A stretch of 64,000 bases of DNA from CALEMW01 sp035447065. GTDB taxonomy: Bacteria; Krumholzibacteriota; Krumholzibacteriia; LZORAL124-64-63. Under the pieces are notes generated by a model. The model had not been told where the DNA came from. It saw nothing but the letters and a program-made list of their open reading frames with translations, and did no database searches. How positions within the stretch are numbered: position 1 is the stretch's first letter; every line of letters begins with the position of its first letter. Shown one piece after another: positions 60,059 through 64,000 of this stretch. The stretch covers positions 1 through 64,000 of the forward strand of contig DAOTGJ010000010.1 of assembly GCA_035447065.1 (NCBI GenBank). The letters run 5' to 3'. Position numbers and translations under genes: made by a program.

Positions 60059-61045
60059 ATGAAACGATCCCGGTTCATCCGCGCCGCCCTGCTGACCGCC
60101 GCCGTCGTGATCGGACTCACAGGTTACGGCGTCGCCAAGGACCGCCTGGCCTTCTCGGGCGGCCCCGAGGGCGGCACCTTCCAGTACTTCTCCAACGGCA
60201 TGTCCAGCTACCTGTCGCGCAACGTGGCGGACCTGGAGGTCTCCAACATGGCCTCGGCCGGCTCGCTGGAGAACCTGCGCCGGGTGAACTCGGGCGAGGT
60301 GGACTTCGGCATCGTCTACTCGGGCGACACCTACCTGGGCCGCAACGGCCGCCTGACCCAGGACGAGAACCAGTACACCAACGTGCAGGCCCTGGCCTAC
60401 CTGTACGGCGCCCCCGCGCACCTGATCACGCTGAAGAAGCACGGCATCACGAGCGTGACCGACCTCAAGGGCAAGCGCGTGGCCGTGGGCGGCGCCGGTT
60501 CGGGCGCCGCGGGCGCCGCGCAGCGCTACTTCACCAGCCTGGGCCTCTGGGACGACATGAAGGTGGAGTTCCTGGGCTACAGCAAGGCCGCCGAGGCCCT
60601 GGGCGACGGCCTGATCGACGCCTTCTGGGTCTTCGCCGGCTTCCCCAACAGCTCGGTGATCCAGGCCGCTGCCAGCAACGACATCGTGCTGATCGACGTG
60701 GTGAAGGGCGCCGAGGGCTCCAGCTTCTTCGCGGACTACCCCTTCTACACCCCCGTGACCATCCCCGCCGGCACCTACAGCGGCGTGGACTACGACGTGG
60801 CCTCCTTCCAGGACTCCGCCCTCTGGGTGGCCGGCGCCCACGTGAAGCCCGCCGTGGTGGAGGAGTGCCTGGGCCAGATCTTCAGCAAGGAGGGCCTGGC
60901 CTTCATGGTGAAGGTGAAGAGCACGGCCAAGTCCATGAGCGTGCAGGGCGCCCTGCAGGGCGTGGTGACGCCGATCCACGCCGGCGCCGAGACCTTCTGG
61001 AAGGCCCAGGGCCTGGAGATCTCCGCCGCCCAGTCGGCGCGCTGA
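60059..61045 (+). CDS. TAXI-type TRAP transporter substrate-binding protein
   Basis: A 328-aa periplasmic binding protein with a signal peptide (1-26). It follows the TAXI family pattern: LAFSGGPEGGTFQYFSNGMSSYL near the start, ASAGSLENLRRVNSGEVDFGIVYSGD, and DLKGKRVAVGGAGSGAAGAAQRYF. It captures a solute and passes it to the fused membrane subunit encoded next. TAXI substrates are often glutamate/glutamine or small acids, but this protein gives no clear ligand. The ATG at 60059 follows AAAGGGAGAGG. Confidence 0.93.
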   Translation: MKRSRFIRAALLTAAVVIGLTGYGVAKDRLAFSGGPEGGTFQYFSNGMSSYLSRNVADLEVSNMASAGSLENLRRVNSGEVDFGIVYSGDTYLGRNGRLTQDENQYTNVQALAYLYGAPAHLITLKKHGITSVTDLKGKRVAVGGAGSGAAGAAQRYFTSLGLWDDMKVEFLGYSKAAEALGDGLIDAFWVFAGFPNSSVIQAAASNDIVLIDVVKGAEGSSFFADYPFYTPVTIPAGTYSGVDYDVASFQDSALWVAGAHVKPAVVEECLGQIFSKEGLAFMVKVKSTAKSMSVQGALQGVVTPIHAGAETFWKAQGLEISAAQSAR

Positions 61046-61063
61046 CCCGCAACCGATCCGCGC

Positions 61064-61091
61064 GGGCGGCCTTCCCGAGGGGAGGCCGCCC
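61064..61091 (+). promoter_or_regulatory. Intercistronic hairpin between binding protein and permease
   Basis: GGGCGGCC (61064-61071) with GGCCGCCC (61084-61091), extended inward by TCCC/GGGA with one bulge, sits 18 bp after the binding-protein stop. Such hairpins reduce permease expression relative to the binding protein. Confidence 0.6.
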
Positions 61092-61122
61092 CCGGCGCCC
61101 CTGAACATCCCCGGGAGACGTG

Positions 61123-63510
61123 ATGGCCCAGGACACGACCACCCCGCCGGTGGACATCGACCAGAACGAGCAGCTGCAGGACCTCATCGAGAAGGACGCC
61201 AAGACCACGCGTCTGCTCGGCGGCGGCTGGAAGTGGATCGCCGCCCTGCTCTGCGCCTTCATGGTGCTCTTCTACTTCTACACGGCGGGCGTGGCCTCGG
61301 TGGCCACCCAGTTCCACCGCGGCGTCTACGTGCTGCTGACCGTGGTGCTGATCTTCCTGTTCTATCCCGCCGGCAACCGCTGGGTGCACTGGCCCCTGAG
61401 CTTCCTCACGGCGGGGCTGGTCTCGGCCACGGCGGCCATGCGGTTCTTCTTCGCTTCGCCCGCCGAGTTCCACGCCTGGCTGCTGCGCGCCGGCGGGGAG
61501 GGCTCCGTGGCGGATCTCTGGCCGCTGCTGCTGGCCACGCTGGGCCTGGGCGTGGGCATCCAGATCCTGGACCGCAGGCTGGCCCTGTGGAAGCCGGGAC
61601 AGCCGGTGCTCTCGGACGTGCTGCTGGCGGTGTTCGGAGGCGGCACGGTGATCTACTGGATCACGCAGTTCGAGTCGCTCAACTACCGCGCCGGCGCCGA
61701 GAACGACCTGGACGCCATGATCAGCGTGGTGGGCATCCTGCTGTCGCTGGAGCTGTGCCGGCGCGTGCTGGGCTGGGCCATGACCATGATCGGCGTGGGC
61801 ATGCTGGCCTACGCGTACTTCGGGCCGCACCTGCCGGACATCATCGCCCACCGCGGGTTCGGCGTGGAGCGCCTGTGCACCAGCCTGTTCCTGACCACAA
61901 ACGGCGTCTTCGGCGTGATGGCCAACGTGCTGGCCACCTACGTGATCCTGTTCATCTTCTTCGGGGCGTTCCTGCAGAAGTCGGGGGCGGGGCGCTTCTT
62001 CATCGACCTGCCCATGGCCCTGGCGGGCAAGTCGGCGGGCGGACCGGCCAAGGTGGCCGTGATGGCGTCGGCCCTGTTCGGGTCCGTGTCCGGCAGCGCC
62101 ATCGCCAACACGGTGAGCACGGGCGCGTTCACCATCCCGCTGATGAAGCGGGCGGGCTTCCGGCCCCACGTGGCCGGGGCCATCGAGCCGGCGGCCTCCA
62201 TCGGCGGCATGTTCATGCCGCCCATCATGGGCGCGGGCGGCTTCCTCATGGCGGAGCTGACCGAGACGCCCTATGCCCACATCATGGCCATCGCCATCAT
62301 CCCGGCCCTGCTCTACTTCTTCTCCGTGTTCATGATGATCCACTTCGAGGCCAAGAAGCAGAAGATCGAGGGGATCCGCGAGGCGGACGCGCCCCACTGG
62401 ACGCGGGTGCTCAAGGAGCAGTGGTACTACGCCATGCCCCTGGTGATCATCACGGTGCTGATGATCATCGGCAAGTCGCCGGGCTACTCGGCCTTCTGGG
62501 CCACGCTGAGCTGCATCGGCGTGAGCTGGGTGCGCAAGGACACGCGCATGGGCCCGCGGGAGATCTGGGACGCCATCCAGACCGGCGCCGTGAACACGCT
62601 GATCATCGGCGCCACCATCGGCGTGATCGGGATCATCGTGGGGACCATCTCGCTGACCGGCATCGGCCTGAAGTTCTCGGACATCATCATCTCCCTGGCC
62701 AGCGGCAACCTGCTGGCGGCCATCCTGCTGGTGGGCCTGGCCTCGCTGGTGCTGGGCATGGGCGTGCCCGTGACCGCGGCCTACCTGATCACCGCCGTGC
62801 TGGCGGTGCCGCCGCTGACGGAGATGGGCGTGGTGCTCATCGCCGCCCACATGATCGTGTACTGGTTCAGCCAGGACTCCAATATCACGCCGCCGGTGTG
62901 CGTGGCGGCCTACGCCGGCGCGGCCATCGCCGGCTCGGATCCCTGGAAGACCGGCTGGACGTCGTTCAAGTTCGCCAAGCTGCTCTACGTGATGCCGCTG
63001 CTCTTCGCCTTCACGCCGTCCATCCTCTTCGAGGGCAAGGCCATCAAGGCGCCCCAGTTCCAGGACGAGCTCATGGGCGCCATGGTCATGGACGTGATGG
63101 TGACCGACGGCACGGCCGTGGCCAAGGGCGACACCGTGGCCACGGTGCTGGACGGCGACCACGTGGTGGCCATCACGGCCAAGCGGGACGGCTTCATCAA
63201 GGAGCTGCTCATCACCGGCGGCTCGTTCATCGACGGCGGCATCCCCGTGGCCGAGACCCGCGCCAAGCCGAGACAGATTTTCTCCTCGGTGTTTTCGGCG
63301 ATCCTGGGTACCATCGCCTTCTCGGCGCTGACCATGGGCTACCTGCTCCGCAAGACCAACCTGCTGGAGTGGATCGTCCTGGCCGCCGCCACCCTGCTGC
63401 TCTACTGGCCGGGCTTCGTGACCGACGGCGCGGGCCTCCTGCTCGTGACCCTGGTCTACATGAGCCAGAAGTGGCGCGACAAACGGGACCTGACCCCGGC
63501 GCCGGCCTGA
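61123..63510 (+). CDS. TRAP transporter fused permease (DctQM) with hammerhead-like insert
   Basis: The 795-aa protein fuses the small (four-helix) and large (twelve-helix) TRAP subunits. The large part carries FGSVSGSAIANTVSTGAFTIPLMKRAGFRPHVAGAIEPAASIGGMFMPPIMGAGGFLMAE-type motifs and ends its core with PVTAAYLITAVLAVPPL and DSNITPPVCVAAYAGAAIA. Between that core and the last two helices, residues 653-712 resemble a lipoyl/biotinyl hammerhead (MVTDGTAVAKGDTVATVL, then GFIKELLITGGSFIDGGIPVAE). The lysine of a normal attachment loop is missing. ATG at 61123 is used; a GTG lies one codon earlier. It moves solute with Na+ or H+. Confidence 0.92.
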   Translation: MAQDTTTPPVDIDQNEQLQDLIEKDAKTTRLLGGGWKWIAALLCAFMVLFYFYTAGVASVATQFHRGVYVLLTVVLIFLFYPAGNRWVHWPLSFLTAGLVSATAAMRFFFASPAEFHAWLLRAGGEGSVADLWPLLLATLGLGVGIQILDRRLALWKPGQPVLSDVLLAVFGGGTVIYWITQFESLNYRAGAENDLDAMISVVGILLSLELCRRVLGWAMTMIGVGMLAYAYFGPHLPDIIAHRGFGVERLCTSLFLTTNGVFGVMANVLATYVILFIFFGAFLQKSGAGRFFIDLPMALAGKSAGGPAKVAVMASALFGSVSGSAIANTVSTGAFTIPLMKRAGFRPHVAGAIEPAASIGGMFMPPIMGAGGFLMAELTETPYAHIMAIAIIPALLYFFSVFMMIHFEAKKQKIEGIREADAPHWTRVLKEQWYYAMPLVIITVLMIIGKSPGYSAFWATLSCIGVSWVRKDTRMGPREIWDAIQTGAVNTLIIGATIGVIGIIVGTISLTGIGLKFSDIIISLASGNLLAAILLVGLASLVLGMGVPVTAAYLITAVLAVPPLTEMGVVLIAAHMIVYWFSQDSNITPPVCVAAYAGAAIAGSDPWKTGWTSFKFAKLLYVMPLLFAFTPSILFEGKAIKAPQFQDELMGAMVMDVMVTDGTAVAKGDTVATVLDGDHVVAITAKRDGFIKELLITGGSFIDGGIPVAETRAKPRQIFSSVFSAILGTIAFSALTMGYLLRKTNLLEWIVLAAATLLLYWPGFVTDGAGLLLVTLVYMSQKWRDKRDLTPAPA

Positions 63511-63539
63511 GCCGGCACCCGCACGGAGGACGCGAGGCC

Positions 63540-64000
63540 ATGATTCCGCAGATCCGCAAGATCCTCTTCTGCACGCAGATGGGCCCCTCGTCCGGCCTCA
63601 TCCTGCGCCACGCCTGCTCCATCGCCCGCTGCCACGACGCCAAGATCACGGTGCTGCACGTGCACTCCGTGATCACCGACACCCAGGAGGGCGTGGTGGA
63701 GAGCTACGTGGGCAAGGGCAAGCTCCACGACGCCGTGGCCCACGACGAGGTCCAGGAGGCCGAGACCCTCCACGGCATCATCGAGGAGTTCTTCAGCCGG
63801 GAGATCGGCGCGGAGGCCTGGCGCGAGGTGGTGGGCGAGGTGGTCATCGCGAAGGGCCGGGCGCGGGAGCAGATCCTGAAGCACATCGAAGAGGTGAACG
63901 CCGACATCGTGGTCATGGGCGGTCACCGTCGCGGCCTGATGGACATGCTGCTGGGCTCCACGACCCAGCAGGTCATCGAACGTTCGAAGGTGCCGGTGCT
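63540..64000 (+). CDS. Universal stress protein family, partial at the window end
   Basis: About 153 codons of a UspA-like protein are present; the 3' end lies past the window. It begins IRKILFCTQMGPSSGLILRHACSIARCHDAKITVLHVHS and has the GGHRRGLMDMLLGSTTQQVIERS segment that corresponds to the Gx2Gx9G(S/T) ATP-binding pattern. It starts 29 bases after the TRAP permease, consistent with USP genes accompanying TAXI-TRAP systems (as with TeaD and the ectoine TRAP transporter in Halomonas), where the USP may sense ATP and tune the transporter. Confidence 0.88.
   Translation, partial: MIPQIRKILFCTQMGPSSGLILRHACSIARCHDAKITVLHVHSVITDTQEGVVESYVGKGKLHDAVAHDEVQEAETLHGIIEEFFSREIGAEAWREVVGEVVIAKGRAREQILKHIEEVNADIVVMGGHRRGLMDMLLGSTTQQVIERSKVPV

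Noticed and set aside
60050..61045. Reading the first gene as a type DctP binding protein
   Set aside because: The GGPEGGTFQYFSNG and GSAGSLENL-type motifs are those of TAXI, not DctP; the fused permease also fits TAXI.
58340..61108. Very long minus-strand frame extending upstream of the small outer-membrane protein
   Set aside because: The part beyond 58165 runs antisense to yicC, gmk and the TAXI gene and has no domain. A signal peptide, Shine-Dalgarno and promoter mark the true start at 58165.

Overview
The window comes from a very GC-rich Gram-negative bacterium. Evidence for an outer membrane is two lipoproteins with clear lipoboxes, a small beta-barrel protein ending in Phe, and periplasmic Spy/CpxP-like proteins. 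Two large secreted subtilases end in a FlgD-like/type-IX-style C-terminal domain with the NPFNPSTEI motif. That motif is typical of the FCB group and GC-rich candidate phyla such as Krumholzibacteriota or Eisenbacteria. This placement is inference; no rRNA or tRNA gene is present to test it.

Layout. 1-5.6 kb: hflKC, a DUF3667 membrane protein, a free methionine-R-sulfoxide reductase, a TPR-sulfotransferase and an SRPBCC protein. 5.8-13.2 kb: a glycan-type accessory block made of two convergent operons, GNAT/DegT/GT2 on the plus strand facing two sulfotransferases and a GT2-TPR protein on the minus strand. 13.3-17.2 kb: feoAB and asnS. 17.3-27.7 kb (minus): a double GT2-TPR protein, a tricorn protease, a subtilase with FG-GAP and ASPIC domains, and a D,D-carboxypeptidase. 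27.8-37.8 kb: a TPR lipoprotein, a MATE exporter, rocD, a winged-helix regulator with a long structured leader, glgP, ogt, a rhodanese-like/methyltransferase fusion and a divergent YchF-type NTPase. 37.8-43.2 kb: a GT39-TPR membrane protein, then a compact ECF-sigma module (Spy-like protein, sigma factor, small one-helix protein, anchored metal-sensor-like protein) and a TPR lipoprotein behind a near-consensus promoter. 43.4-52.6 kb: a housekeeping run rho, rpmE, DUF1385, prfA, prmC, murA, selB, ispG. 52.7-58.2 kb (minus): a PKD-containing subtilase, an NFACT (RqcH-like) protein and a small outer-membrane protein. 58.3-59.8 kb: yicC-gmk. 60.1-64 kb: a TAXI-type TRAP transporter (binding protein, fused permease, universal stress protein cut by the window edge).

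How the genes work together. Most of the window is core metabolism, translation and envelope biology. The parts most worth a second look are: the sulfotransferase/glycosyltransferase block, probably building a sulfated surface glycan; the CnrYXH-like sigma module; the TRAP permease with an inserted lipoyl/biotinyl-like hammerhead domain; a ~140-nt imperfect palindrome between rpmE and DUF1385; a perfect 15-bp palindrome between two divergent promoters; and a riboswitch-like leader before the winged-helix regulator. Promoters and terminators were read by eye; those with good hexamers at 16-17 bp spacing or long perfect stems are listed.
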